A stretch of 64,000 nt of DNA from Paractinoplanes abujensis (GCF_014204895.1 NZ_JACHMF010000001.1:3782001-3846000), one strand, 5' to 3'. Shown: positions 26,020-35,178, counted from the stretch's first letter. Notes: a model not told the origin generated them from the sequence alone. Translations and numbers: made by a program.

Positions 26020-27669
26020 TCAACGCCGGCCGGCCGGCTCCTGACCGGCCAGGGGCCCGACCTGGTCGATGGCCGGGGCGCAGTGCAGGGCGTGGGCGCC
26101 GACGGCAGTGGCCGCGCCCCGGTCGTTCAGGTCCAGGCTGTCGCGCAGGGTGACCGGCCTCAGGGCGGCCGCCGCCAGGACGCCGACCACCGCGATGACG
26201 GCCGAGAGCAGGAAAATGTGGCCGGTGGCGTCACCGTAGGCGGCGCGGACGATCTGCTGCACGGCGTCAGGCAGCACGTCGAGGTTGAGGCTGCTGCCCC
26301 CGCCGCCGCTACCGGCGGCGGGGATCCCGGCCGCGGCCAGATCCCGGCTGATCTGGTCGGCCACCCGGCGGGCCAGCACCGCACCGAGCACTGACACGCC
26401 GATCGTGCCGCCCAGCGACCGGAAGAACGCCACCGCCGAGCTGGCGGCGCCGATGTCGGAGAGCGAGACGCTGTTCTGCACCGCGAGGACCAGGTTCTGC
26501 ATCGCCAGGCCGACGCCCGCGCCGACCAGGAACATGCCCGCGCCGACGAACCACAGCGGGGTCCGGTGGTCGATCGTGGCCAGCACGGCGAAGCCGGCCA
26601 CCAGCACGACGGTGCCGGTGACGATGTAGGGCTTGACCCGGCCGCTGGCAGTGATCATGCGGCCGGCCACGATCGAGGTGAGCAGCACACCCGCCATCAT
26701 CGGGACGGTGAGCAGGCCCGCCTGGGTGGGGCTGTAACCACGGCCGACCTGGAAGTACTGGCCCAGGAAGACCGCACCGCCGAACATGGCCATGCCGACC
26801 GCGAGGCTGGCCACGATGGCCAGGGCAGTATTACGGGCGCGCAGGACGGGCAACGGCACGATCGGCTCGGCCGCGTGCACCTCCACCCGTACGGCCAGAG
26901 CCAGCAGGACGACCGAGCCGGTCACCATGGCGGCGGTCGGCCAGGACAACCAGGGGAACGAACCGCCGACGAACGAGACCCAGATGAGCAGGAGGCTGAC
27001 GCCCGCGGCGATCAACGTGGCGCCCAGGTAATCGATGCGCACGGTGTCGCGGCGCACGGTCTGCAGCTTCAAGGTGAACTGCAACAGCACCAGCGCGATC
27101 GCCGCGACGGGGACGCCGACGAAGAAGCACCAGCGCCAGCCCAGCCACGAGGTGTCGACGATCAGACCACCCAGCAGCGGACCACCGACCGTCGCCACCG
27201 CCATGACGCCGCCGAGGTAGCCGTTGTAGCGGCCGCGCTCCCGCGGCGGGATCATCGCGGCGATGGCGACCTGGACGAGGGCCTGCAGACCGCCGACCCC
27301 GACGCCCTGGAAGGCGCGGGACGCGATCAACTGGCCGGCGGACTGGCTGAAGCCGGCCAGGACCGACCCGACGACGAAGACGCCGATCGCGACCTGGATC
27401 AGCAGCTTCTTGCTGAACAGGTCAGCCAGCTTGCCCCAGATCGGCGTGGCCGCCGTGGCGGTGAGCAGGGTCGCCGTCACCACCCACGTGTACTGGGTCT
27501 GCGACCCGTTCAGCGAGCCGATGATGGTGGGCAGCGCGGTGGAGACGACGGTGGCGCTGAGCATGGCGACGAAGAGCACCAGCAGCAGTCCGCTGAGAGC
27601 CTGCAGCGTCTGCCGGTGGCTCATCGGTCCGGCGGCTGCCGTGCCGGCCGGCGTAGTGGATGCGCTCAT
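26020..27669 (-). CDS. MFS drug efflux transporter (DHA2, EmrB/QacA type, 14 TM)
   Basis: 549 aa. Proton-coupled multidrug exporter. Fourteen predicted TM helices. Motif A-like GKLADLFSKKLLIQ after TM2. Motif C-type Gly-rich helix (TVGGPLLGGLIVDTSWLGWRWCFFVG) characteristic of DHA antiporters. Gly/Ser linker GSGGGGSS in the loop before the last helix. Start ATG 27669 has GGAGG 7 bases upstream. Divergent from the SDR gene across 186 bp. No dedicated TetR/MarR regulator is adjacent, and substrates are unknown. Confidence 0.92.
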   Translation of the reverse strand: MSASTTPAGTAAAGPMSHRQTLQALSGLLLVLFVAMLSATVVSTALPTIIGSLNGSQTQYTWVVTATLLTATAATPIWGKLADLFSKKLLIQVAIGVFVVGSVLAGFSQSAGQLIASRAFQGVGVGGLQALVQVAIAAMIPPRERGRYNGYLGGVMAVATVGGPLLGGLIVDTSWLGWRWCFFVGVPVAAIALVLLQFTLKLQTVRRDTVRIDYLGATLIAAGVSLLLIWVSFVGGSFPWLSWPTAAMVTGSVVLLALAVRVEVHAAEPIVPLPVLRARNTALAIVASLAVGMAMFGGAVFLGQYFQVGRGYSPTQAGLLTVPMMAGVLLTSIVAGRMITASGRVKPYIVTGTVVLVAGFAVLATIDHRTPLWFVGAGMFLVGAGVGLAMQNLVLAVQNSVSLSDIGAASSAVAFFRSLGGTIGVSVLGAVLARRVADQISRDLAAAGIPAAGSGGGGSSLNLDVLPDAVQQIVRAAYGDATGHIFLLSAVIAVVGVLAAAALRPVTLRDSLDLNDRGAATAVGAHALHCAPAIDQVGPLAGQEPAGRR

Positions 27670-27855
27670 CGCGCCGCCTCCAGGCTGTCGTGGCTGGTCA
27701 GGGACCGTTCGAGGAACCGGGTGAAGCGGTGGCGCCGGCGATGCATCCCCCGCGGCCGACCGGCGAAACCCGAAGAAGCGTCCGCGCGCAGCTGTACTTC
27801 GGGCGAGGCTGGGTAAGCGCACACTGCACAAGATCAGATCAACCGGGAGAGCCTC

Positions 27856-28596
27856 ATGCCCTACGCCACCACTCGTTCCCTGGACGGCACCGTCGTCGCG
27901 ATCACCGGTGCCAGCGCCGGTATCGGTGCGGCCTCCGTCTATTCCCTGGTCGACGCGGGCGCGCGCGTCGCCGTGTCGGCGCGCCGCGAGGACCGCCTGG
28001 CCAAGATCGTCAGTGACCTGGGCGAGGACAAGGTGGTGCCGGTCGTCGGCGACGTCCGCGATCCCGGCCTGAACGACGCCCTGGTCAAGGCGGCCGTCGA
28101 CAAGTGGGGACGGCTCGACACGATGGTGGCCAACGCCGGCATCGGCGCGTACGGCGGGATCCTCGACCTCGACGACGACACCCTGACCGAAATGGTCGAG
28201 ACCAACTACTTGGGCACCGTTTGGAGTGTGCGGTCGGCCGTCAAGCAGTTCCGCGCGCAGGACGGCGGCGGTGACATCATCGTCGTCTCCTCGGTGGCCG
28301 GGTTCCGCGGCGGTGCGGACGAGGCCGTGTACGCGGGCACCAAGCACGCTCAGGTGGGCCTGGCCGGCTCCCTCGACCGGGAACTGCGCGCCGAAGGTAT
28401 CCGCGTCACCCTCATCTGCCCGGCCGGGACGGCGACCGAGTTCGCGATCGGCGCCGGCCGCACCGAAGGCTCCCCCGACCTCGACGCCTACCTTCGTCCC
28501 GAAGACGTCGCGCACACGATCCGCGTCGTGCTGGAGCAGCCCCGCTCGGTGCGGACGACGGTGTGGCAGCTGTGGAGCACCGAGCAGCAGAGCTGA
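27856..28596 (+). CDS. Short-chain dehydrogenase/reductase (classical SDR)
   Basis: 246 aa, cytoplasmic NAD(P)-dependent oxidoreductase. Cofactor motif TGASAGIG, Asp in GDVRD, NAG in VANAGIGAYG, catalytic Ser in IVVSSVAG and Tyr/Lys in VYAGTKHA. SARRED after beta-2 has an Arg that suggests NADP preference. Closest in layout to the YdfG/clavulanate-dehydrogenase-like subgroup. GGGAGAG lies upstream of ATG 27856. Divergently transcribed from the efflux pump, with which it may share control. Confidence 0.93.
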   Translation: MPYATTRSLDGTVVAITGASAGIGAASVYSLVDAGARVAVSARREDRLAKIVSDLGEDKVVPVVGDVRDPGLNDALVKAAVDKWGRLDTMVANAGIGAYGGILDLDDDTLTEMVETNYLGTVWSVRSAVKQFRAQDGGGDIIVVSSVAGFRGGADEAVYAGTKHAQVGLAGSLDRELRAEGIRVTLICPAGTATEFAIGAGRTEGSPDLDAYLRPEDVAHTIRVVLEQPRSVRTTVWQLWSTEQQS

Positions 28597-28639
28597 GCAC
28601 GGGTTCTCGGCGCGCGGGTGGAGCGACGTGCTGGAAGCT

Positions 28640-29112
28640 CGCCGGAGGTGCCGTGTTCGCGGTCACACAGCTCGCCGCCCACCCGTACGCCGTCAGGCCG
28701 GCGAGGTCGACGGCATCGCGTCGTGGCACGCGGCGCACCTCCCCTGCGACGACCGGCTCGGCGTGCAACAGCAGTCCACCGGTTTCATCGGTACGCGCCG
28801 CGGGACTTCACCCCGGAGCATCCGGGTGAGCCGCTGATGCTGCGGGCGCCGTACGTCCAGCTCTGTCGCCACGGGTTGCACCTGGCCTCGCCGGCCGGGG
28901 CCCGGCCGGCGATCGTCGAGGGGGTTCGGCGGGCTGCGCGAGCAGGCCTCGGGCCAGCCCGTGGAGCGTACGGTCGTGCCGTTCAAGCCGTTGCCGGCCG
29001 CACCCCGGCAGCCGCCCGGTTACGCGCCGCAACGGGCCACGGCCGGCTCCGCGGAGGGCACCCGGCCCGTCCCCGCGCCATCGCCGTCACCTGGTCGGCG
29101 CGGGCGCCCTGA
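28640..29112 (+). pseudogene. Possible frameshifted gene fragment
   Basis: No intact gene spans this 500-bp stretch, but protein-like segments occur in successive plus-strand frames: VFAVTQLAAHPYAVR, then GEVDGIASWHAAHLPCDDR, then FTPEHPGEPLMLRAPYVQLC and LHLASPAGARPAIVEG, then FGGLREQASGQPVERTVVPF. The last switch can be explained by one extra G in the run near 28920. I cannot name a family. It may be a decayed gene, or the fragments may be chance high-GC reading. Confidence 0.3.
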
Positions 29113-29132
29113 GGCGCGCCCGGCCGGGGTGC

Positions 29133-29984
29133 TTACCGGGGGCCTCGCGCGGGACGTCCGGGCTGGAGTTCGCCGTGCCGGGCCAGGCTCAGCGCCCCGG
29201 CGACGGCCGTCACGAAGCCGGCCGCGGCCACCGCGCCCCAGCCCGGCCGGGTCGTGCCGCCCAGCAGGAGCAGACCGGCCGCGGCCGGCAGGACGGTCTC
29301 CAGGACGACGAGCGGCGCCGTCGCCAGGGTCACGGAGCCGCGTTGCAGCGCGGTCGGGTAGGCCAGCATGGCGACCGCCCCGCCGATGAGCAGCCCGTAG
29401 GCCGCCGGATCGGCGAGCACGCCGCCGAGCGTCAGCGGGGCCGGCAGCGTGCGGGTGGCCACCGCGACCACGGCGAACCCGGCGCCGGCGACAGCCCCGA
29501 GGGCCGCCGCGCCGCGCGGGCCCGGCAGCCGGCCGAGCGGGAGGGCCACCGCGACGAGCAGGATCGCCGTGAGCAGAACGGCCCAGCTGACGGCAGCGGG
29601 GACGGGTCGCGGGGAGTCGCCGGTCGCGGCGAGACCGATCAGGGCAAGGCCCGCCACCACGACGGCGATGCCGATCTTGTCGCTTCGCCGCAGCGGCAGC
29701 TTGCCGACCAGGGCCCCCAGAACCGCGGTGACGGCCAGGAAGCTCGCCACGATCGGCTGCACGACGAACAGCGGCAGGGTCCGCAGGGCGGCCAGCGAGA
29801 GCAGGAAGGCCGCGCCGTCGAGGACCAGGCCCAGCACGTATCGCCACGATCGGGCGAGCCGCACCAGCAGGCGCGGATCCAGGCCTCCGGCCGGCGCCGT
29901 GAGCCGCGCGGCCAGGGCCTGCAGGGTCGAGGCGACGCCGTAGCAGAGCGCCGACCCCAGCGCGCCGGCCAGGCCGAGGACCAC
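29133..29984 (-). CDS. DMT/EamA-type integral membrane transporter
   Basis: 283 aa, nearly all hydrophobic with about nine or ten TM segments (LAGALGSALCYGVASTLQAL, YVLGLVLDGAAFLLSLAAL, VVQPIVASFLAVTAVLGALVG, IGIAVVVAGLALIGLA). The two-fold repeat pattern and the helix preceded by LPLFVVQPI are typical of the drug/metabolite transporter superfamily. Substrate unknown. GTG 29984 was chosen because the hydrophobic first helix begins right after it. The ribosome binding site is weak, so the start is tentative. Divergent from the LacI gene. Confidence 0.78.
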   Translation of the reverse strand: MVLGLAGALGSALCYGVASTLQALAARLTAPAGGLDPRLLVRLARSWRYVLGLVLDGAAFLLSLAALRTLPLFVVQPIVASFLAVTAVLGALVGKLPLRRSDKIGIAVVVAGLALIGLAATGDSPRPVPAAVSWAVLLTAILLVAVALPLGRLPGPRGAAALGAVAGAGFAVVAVATRTLPAPLTLGGVLADPAAYGLLIGGAVAMLAYPTALQRGSVTLATAPLVVLETVLPAAAGLLLLGGTTRPGWGAVAAAGFVTAVAGALSLARHGELQPGRPARGPR

Positions 29985-30025
29985 CGGTCGACTGTCGCCG
30001 CCGGTGCTGGGAAGGCCATGTAGAG

Positions 30026-30041
30026 TGCTTCCAGCAAAGCA
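30026..30041. promoter_or_regulatory. Candidate LacI-family operator upstream of its own gene
   Basis: Interrupted palindrome TGCTT-6-AAGCA (30026-30041), 9 bases before the GTG of the LacI gene and within the divergent promoter region. The 16-bp size fits LacI-type sites, although these usually have a central CG, absent here. The left half-site sequence AGTGCTTC recurs upstream of the sugar-binding-protein gene at 31133-31140. Confidence 0.4.
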
Positions 30042-30050
30042 TTTGAAGCG

Positions 30051-31088
30051 GTGCGGGCCCGGGTCGGTGCGCCCGCCGGAAGCGGGGCTGGAGCGTTGGC
30101 GGCGGGTCATCGAGTCACCATCTACGAGGTCGCCGACCGTGCCGGGGTCAGCATCTCGACCGTCTCCAACGTACTCAACAAGCCGGACCGGGTGAGCCGG
30201 GAGACGCGGGAACGGGTGCTGGCGGCCGTCGACGCGCTGGGTTTCGTCCCCAAGGTGCAGGCGGTCAGCCTGGCCCGGCGGGGCACCGGCCGGATCGGCG
30301 TGATGGCCCCGTTCACCTCGTACGGGTCGTATCTGCGCCGGTTGTCCGGCCTGCTGACGGCGGCCACCGAGCTCGAGATCGACGTGCTGGTGTTCGACCA
30401 CGAGTCGGCCGCGCTGGCCTCCTCGCCGGTGCTGGCCAGCATGCCGGTCCACGGACGGCTCGACGGGCTGGTCGTGATGGGTCTGCGCATCGAGGACGCC
30501 ATCGCCGACCGGCTGCGGGAGCGGCGCCTGCCCACGGTGGCCGTCGACGCCGACAGCGCGCTGTTCAGCCGGGTGATGATCGACGACCATGCGGGCGGCC
30601 GGACGGCGGCGGAGCATCTGCGCGAGCGCGGTCACCGCCACGTCGGTTATCTGCTCGAGCGGCAGGTCTCGGACTACGAGTCGCAGGCGATCAAGCGGCT
30701 GGCCGGCTTCCGCGAGGTGATCGCCGCGGCCGGCGGTTCGGTCACCGTGGCTCGCAGCGACAACTCGGTCGACAACGGCCGCCGCGCCGCCGCTGCCCTG
30801 CTCGATGCGGCCGACCGGCCGACGGCGATCATGGCGCACCATGACGCGCTCGCGATCGGTGTCCTGCTCGCGGCCCGGGACCGTGGGTTGCGGGTGCCGC
30901 AGGACGTGGCCGTGATGGGTTTCGACGACGGCGAGATGGCAGTGGCGGCCGACCTGACCACAGTGCGCCAGCCGTTCGAGGAGTCCGGCAGCACCGCGCT
31001 GAGCGTGCTGCTGGGGCACCTCGGCGGGTCCGATCTGCGCTCGACCACCGTGCTCGACGTCCGCCTGATCGCTCGATCCACGACCTGA
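30051..31088 (+). CDS. LacI-family transcriptional regulator
   Basis: 345 aa. HTH at about residues 22-75 (TIYEVADRAGVSISTVSNVLN, RVSRETRERVLAAVDALGF), then a periplasmic-binding-protein-like ligand domain (RIGVMAPF, GRLDGLVVMGL, VMIDDHAGGRTAAEHL, VAVMGFDD, LTTVRQPFEESG). Expected to repress the downstream sugar importer and release on binding a sugar. GTG 30051 gives an extra 20 residues before the HTH; TTG 30096 preceded by GGAG is a plausible later start. The importer genes follow in the same direction after 153 bp. Confidence 0.9.
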   Translation: MRARVGAPAGSGAGALAAGHRVTIYEVADRAGVSISTVSNVLNKPDRVSRETRERVLAAVDALGFVPKVQAVSLARRGTGRIGVMAPFTSYGSYLRRLSGLLTAATELEIDVLVFDHESAALASSPVLASMPVHGRLDGLVVMGLRIEDAIADRLRERRLPTVAVDADSALFSRVMIDDHAGGRTAAEHLRERGHRHVGYLLERQVSDYESQAIKRLAGFREVIAAAGGSVTVARSDNSVDNGRRAAAALLDAADRPTAIMAHHDALAIGVLLAARDRGLRVPQDVAVMGFDDGEMAVAADLTTVRQPFEESGSTALSVLLGHLGGSDLRSTTVLDVRLIARSTT

Positions 31089-31137
31089 GCTGGTCTTCAT
31101 TCGTACGCGGACTCGCCGCCGTACGGGAAAAAAGTGC

Positions 31138-31148
31138 TTCTATAGAAT
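31138..31148 (+). promoter_or_regulatory. Palindrome and possible -10 box before the sugar importer operon
   Basis: TTCTATAGAA (31138-31147) is a perfect 10-bp palindrome and contains TAGAAT (31143-31148), which fits a -10 box. The preceding AGTGCTTC (31133-31140) is also found at the LacI gene promoter, so this may be the LacI operator overlapping the promoter. The -35 element is not clear. Confidence 0.4.
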
Positions 31149-31241
31149 CTCTTGACAGCCACTTTGCCATGCGGTTTCGTGCTTGTAACGCACCCGGGCC
31201 ACACCTCCCGGCCGGGATTCACCCATCCCAGGAGATAAAAA

Positions 31242-32597
31242 GTGTTCGCTGACCATATGAAACGTCCTGTCCTGGCGGTGCTGGCCTGCGCCGGCCTGCT
31301 GACCGCGGCGGCTTGCAGCGCGCCCGGAAGCGACTCCAGCTCCTCGCCCGGCCCCTCCGGCAGCGCCGCGGCCCTGACGACCTCCTGCGGCACCGGCCCG
31401 GTGACCCTCGAGGGGTACTTCGAGACCGGTTTCCCCCTGCCCAAGCAGCTCGCCGACGAGTTCACCAAGCAGTTCCCGAACGTCAAGTGGGACATCCGCG
31501 AGGACCAGTTCGCGGTGATCACCCAGAACGCGCCGCGCGTGCTGGCCGACGACCCGCCGGACCTCATGCGCCTGCCGCAGGTCTCCGAGCTCGTCAAGGA
31601 CGGCCTGCTCAAGTCGATGGACGGCTACGCCCAGGCCTACGGATGGGACAAGTGGCCGGCCTCGCAGCTGGAGCAGATGCGGGTCGGCAGCAACGGTCAG
31701 CGGGGCGACGGCCCGCTCTACGCGCAGGGCCTGAACTTCAGCATGACCGGCGTCTTCTACAACAAGAAGCTGGCCGCGCAGATCGGCATGACCGAGCCGC
31801 CGGCCACGCTGGCCGAGCTGGACACCGTCCTGCAGAAGGCGAAGGCGGCCGGCCTGGTGCCGATCAACCAGTTCAACGGCGGCGCCACCGGTGGTCTCGC
31901 CTTCCCGCTGCAGAACCTCATGGCGGCGTACGGGGAACCCGGGCCGATCAACGACTGGATCTACCAGAAGTCCGGCGCGACCATCGACACGCCGAGCAAT
32001 CTGCAGGCCACTCAGCACCTGGAGCGGTGGATCAAGGCCGGATACTTCGCCTCCGACATCAACTCGCAGGACTACGCCACCATGATGAGCCGGTTCATCG
32101 GCGGCAAGGCGCTGTTCATGTTCGACGGCGACTGGGAGTCGGGCAACCTCGACAAGCAGATGGCCGGTAACGCCGGCTTCTTCCTCATGCCGCCGCTGAA
32201 CGCGGGCGGCAAGCGGGCCGCGATGTCGGCCCCGCTGACGTACGGCATCAGCGCCAAGGCCGCGCACGCCGACTGCGCCGCGTTCTTCCTCAACTGGGTG
32301 GCCACCAACCAGCAGGCCCGCGACATCGCCGTCAAGGTCGGCGGCTCGCACCCGATGGGCCCGTCAGACGCCTACATGCCGCCGGTCCAGGAAGGCACCG
32401 TGACGGCCGCGACGCTGACCGCGGGCGCCACCATCGCCCAGGACAACGGCGCGATGGACTTCATCGCCAACGCCACCGGCGCCATCTACGCCAAGAGCTG
32501 GACGCCGCAGCTGCAGAAGCTCGCGGCCGGCCAGCAGACACCGGACGCGCTGCTCAAGTCGGTGCAGAAGGACTACGAGAGTCAGGTCAAGGACTGA
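31242..32597 (+). CDS. Sugar ABC importer substrate-binding lipoprotein
   Basis: 451 aa. Lipoprotein anchored at Cys25 (lipobox AAAC). The Ser/Gly/Pro-rich linker after it is typical. Mature protein resembles family 1 oligosaccharide-binding proteins (VTLEGYFETGFPLPKQLADEFTKQFP, FYNKKLAAQIGMTEPPATLAEL, NQFNGGATGG, FMFDGDWESGNL, CAAFFLNWVATNQQAR). GTG 31242 has AGGAGAT upstream; ATG 31257 is the alternative. First gene of an importer operon controlled by the preceding LacI-type gene. The sugar is unknown. Confidence 0.93.
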   Translation: MFADHMKRPVLAVLACAGLLTAAACSAPGSDSSSSPGPSGSAAALTTSCGTGPVTLEGYFETGFPLPKQLADEFTKQFPNVKWDIREDQFAVITQNAPRVLADDPPDLMRLPQVSELVKDGLLKSMDGYAQAYGWDKWPASQLEQMRVGSNGQRGDGPLYAQGLNFSMTGVFYNKKLAAQIGMTEPPATLAELDTVLQKAKAAGLVPINQFNGGATGGLAFPLQNLMAAYGEPGPINDWIYQKSGATIDTPSNLQATQHLERWIKAGYFASDINSQDYATMMSRFIGGKALFMFDGDWESGNLDKQMAGNAGFFLMPPLNAGGKRAAMSAPLTYGISAKAAHADCAAFFLNWVATNQQARDIAVKVGGSHPMGPSDAYMPPVQEGTVTAATLTAGATIAQDNGAMDFIANATGAIYAKSWTPQLQKLAAGQQTPDALLKSVQKDYESQVKD

Positions 32598-32599
32598 CC

Positions 32600-33511
32600 G
32601 TGGCGACGAGAACCGGATCCGCGCGCCCGGGGCGTCGTACGCGTCGCCCCGGCGCCTGGCTGGGCTGGCTGTTCGCGGCCCCCGCGGCCATCATGTACGC
32701 CGTCTTCGTGCTGCGGCCGCTGCTGCTCACCGTCCAGTACTCGTTCTACGACTGGAACGGGATCGGCGCGTCGACGTGGGTGGGGCTGCAGAACTACACC
32801 CGGCTGTTCACCGAGCCCGAGCAGCTGGCGACGATCCTGCACGCGTTCGAGCTGATCCTGTTCTTCAGCCTGATCCCGGTGACGCTGGGCCTGTTCGTGG
32901 CGGCCACCATCCGCGGCATCGCGACCAGCCGGCTCGCCCTGGTCGCCCGCACCGTGCTGTTCCTGCCGCAGGTCATCCCGCTGGTCGCGGCGGGCATCAT
33001 GTGGACCTGGCTGCTGTCCACGACCGGGCTGGCCAACGAGCTGTTGTCCGCGGTGGGGCTGCAGGGCGTGACCCGCGCGTGGCTCGGCGACTTCAGCACG
33101 GCGCTGCCGGCGGTCGGCGTGATCGGCGCCTGGGTGCTGGTCGGCCTGTGCACGCTGCTCCTGCTGGCCGGCATGAGCAAGATCGACCCGGCCCTCTACG
33201 AGTCGGCCCGGCTCGACGGCGCCGGGCCGATCCGCGAGTTCTTCGCCATCACGCTGCCCAGTCTGCGCCAGGAGATCGGCGTCTGCGTCACGGTCACCGT
33301 GATCGCCGCGCTGGCCAGCTTCGACATCGTCTACATCGCCACCCAGGGCGGACCGGGCAACTCCACCATGGTCCCCGGCCTGGAGATCTTCTATCTCGCC
33401 TTCTCCGAGCGCGAGGTGGGCCAGGCGTCCGCGCTCGCCGTCGTGCTCGTGCTGCTCGTGCTGGTCTGTGTCCTGCCCATCCAACGCTTCACCAGGGACG
33501 GCAACCGATGA
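32600..33511 (+). CDS. Sugar ABC importer permease (MalF/UgpA type)
   Basis: 303 aa. Basic N-terminus, then six TM helices starting at WLGWLFAAPAAIMYAVFVLRP. EAA loop YESARLDGAGPIREFFAITLP; later TQGGPGNSTMVPGLEIFY and AFSEREVGQASALAVVLVLLV, typical of MalF-like sugar permeases. GTG 32600 starts 2 bases after the receptor stop. Partner of the next permease. Confidence 0.93.
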   Translation: MATRTGSARPGRRTRRPGAWLGWLFAAPAAIMYAVFVLRPLLLTVQYSFYDWNGIGASTWVGLQNYTRLFTEPEQLATILHAFELILFFSLIPVTLGLFVAATIRGIATSRLALVARTVLFLPQVIPLVAAGIMWTWLLSTTGLANELLSAVGLQGVTRAWLGDFSTALPAVGVIGAWVLVGLCTLLLLAGMSKIDPALYESARLDGAGPIREFFAITLPSLRQEIGVCVTVTVIAALASFDIVYIATQGGPGNSTMVPGLEIFYLAFSEREVGQASALAVVLVLLVLVCVLPIQRFTRDGNR

Positions 33512-34332
33512 TCGTCAACCGCCGGGAGACCCTGATCGGGCGCACCCTCCTGGTCCTGCTGATGGTGATCACCGTGGTGCCCTTCATCAGCCTGTTCGTC
33601 ACCGCCCTGCACCCCTCGGGCACCTACCCGGACGGGTTGTCGTGGCCGGACAGCCCGCAGTGGGGCAACTTCGCCGACGCGTTCCGGTCCGCGCGCATGG
33701 GTGAGCTGCTGCTCTCCAGCGCCCTGATCGTGGCCGGCGTCGTGCCGGTCTCGTTGCTGCTCGGCACCATGGCCGGTTTCGCCTTCGGCCACCTGCGGAT
33801 GCCCGGGCACCGCATCGGCTTCCTCATCTTCGTGCTCGGCCTGACCCTGCCCTTCGAGGGCATCATCACGCCGCTGTACTACCAGATCCGCGACATGGGC
33901 CTGCTCAACACCCGCTGGGCGATCATCCTCCCGCTGATCGGCCTGTTCATGCCGTTCTCGGTGCTCTGGATGCGGGCCCACTTCGTCACCATGCCCGAGG
34001 ACCTCTCCGAGGCCGCGCGCCTCGACGGCGCCGGCACCTGGCAGCTGTTCCGGCACGTCCACGTCCCGCTGGCCCGCCCGGCCCTGTCGTCGCTGGCGAT
34101 CCTGCTCTTCCTCTGGACGTGGAACCAGTTCCTGCTGGCCATCGTGCTGGTCGACGACCCGGCGAAACGGACGATGGCCGGCGCGCTGGGCGCCTTCCAA
34201 GGCCAGTGGGGCACCGACATCCCGCTGCTGTGCGCGGGTTCGCTGCTCATCCTCGCGCCCACCCTGGCCGTGTTCCTGATCTTCCAGCGCCGGTTCGTGG
34301 CCGCGCTGCTGCAAGGCTCCCTCAAGGGCTGA
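33508..34332 (+). CDS. Sugar ABC importer permease (MalG/UgpE type)
   Basis: 274 aa. Six TM helices; first helix LLVLLMVITVVPFISLFVTAL. EAA loop SEAARLDGAGTWQLFRHVHVP. WTWNQFLLAIVLVDDPAKRT near the C-terminus is characteristic. ATG 33508 overlaps the previous stop as ATGA. The operon has no ATPase gene. Actinobacterial sugar importers commonly use a shared MsiK-type ATPase encoded elsewhere, which probably applies here. Confidence 0.93.
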   Translation: MIVNRRETLIGRTLLVLLMVITVVPFISLFVTALHPSGTYPDGLSWPDSPQWGNFADAFRSARMGELLLSSALIVAGVVPVSLLLGTMAGFAFGHLRMPGHRIGFLIFVLGLTLPFEGIITPLYYQIRDMGLLNTRWAIILPLIGLFMPFSVLWMRAHFVTMPEDLSEAARLDGAGTWQLFRHVHVPLARPALSSLAILLFLWTWNQFLLAIVLVDDPAKRTMAGALGAFQGQWGTDIPLLCAGSLLILAPTLAVFLIFQRRFVAALLQGSLKG

Positions 34333-34344
34333 CGGGCGGCACCC

Positions 34345-35178
34345 ATGACGACCACGCCAGAACTCACCGACACCGAACGCCGGACCTTCATCCGGTACAC
34401 CCGCACCCAGCGCTGGCCGCTGCTGCAGCGCTTCCCGGTCCCTGACGACCTGCACGACGAGCTGCTGGCCCAGATGATCGGCTGGCCGGCGCCCACCGTA
34501 CGGGCCGTGGCCGCGGAGCTGGCCCGGCAGGCACGCGACACCGCGACCGAGATGCTCACCGACCAGCACTTCCGGGCTCTGCTCGAGGCTCTGCCGTTCC
34601 GCCCGCAGGACCGGGTCGTCGCGGTCGGCGACTCGATCACGGCCGACCGCGTCGGCTGGTTCGAGCTGCTGGCCGCGGCCCTGCCGGCGCACTCCACGGT
34701 GAACCTGGGCGTCAGCGGCAACACCACGGCCGACGTGCTGGAACGGTTCGACCTGCTCGAGGCCGCGCGGCCCGGCCACGTCCTGCTCATGCTGGGCACC
34801 AACGACGTCCGTACGCACGGGCGCACCACCGGCTACCGGATGGCCACCAGTCCTGAGTTCGAACGCAACCTGCGCGCCCTGATCGACCTGATCACGTCTC
34901 TGGGCGCCACGGTCACGGCGATCACCCCACCCGTCGTCGACCAGAGCCGCGCCGACGCCACGTTCGCGGACGCCCCGGTCCGGTGGCACGCGGCCGACAT
35001 CGCCGACATCGCCGCGATCACCCGTAAGGTCGCTCCGGCCTGCCTCGACCTGCACACGGCAACCCGGGCCGAGGACCCGGACGTGTTCCTGGAGGCCGAC
35101 GGGGTGCACCCGTCGGCGGCGGGTCAGCGCCGGATCCTCACGCTCATCGCCGAACACCTCAGCACGGGGCCGCGGTAG
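34345..35178 (+). CDS. Cytoplasmic SGNH/GDSL esterase
   Basis: 277 aa, no signal peptide. Helical N-terminal extension of about 90 residues (TFIRYTRTQRWPLLQRFPVPDDL) precedes an SGNH hydrolase domain. Block I is AVGDSITADR (nucleophile Ser), block II NLGVSGNTT (Gly), block III LGTNDVR (Asn), and block V EADGVHPSAAG (Asp/His). The layout suits a carbohydrate acetylesterase that deacetylates oligosaccharides after import, which fits its place as the last gene of the sugar importer operon, 12 bp after the permease. The substrate is inferred from context. Confidence 0.88.
   Translation: MTTTPELTDTERRTFIRYTRTQRWPLLQRFPVPDDLHDELLAQMIGWPAPTVRAVAAELARQARDTATEMLTDQHFRALLEALPFRPQDRVVAVGDSITADRVGWFELLAAALPAHSTVNLGVSGNTTADVLERFDLLEAARPGHVLLMLGTNDVRTHGRTTGYRMATSPEFERNLRALIDLITSLGATVTAITPPVVDQSRADATFADAPVRWHAADIADIAAITRKVAPACLDLHTATRAEDPDVFLEADGVHPSAAGQRRILTLIAEHLSTGPR

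Noticed and set aside
31152..31157. TTGACA as -35 of the sugar importer operon
   Set aside because: No acceptable -10 at 16-19 bp; TAGAAT at 31143-31148 is the better -10 but lies upstream of this hexamer.
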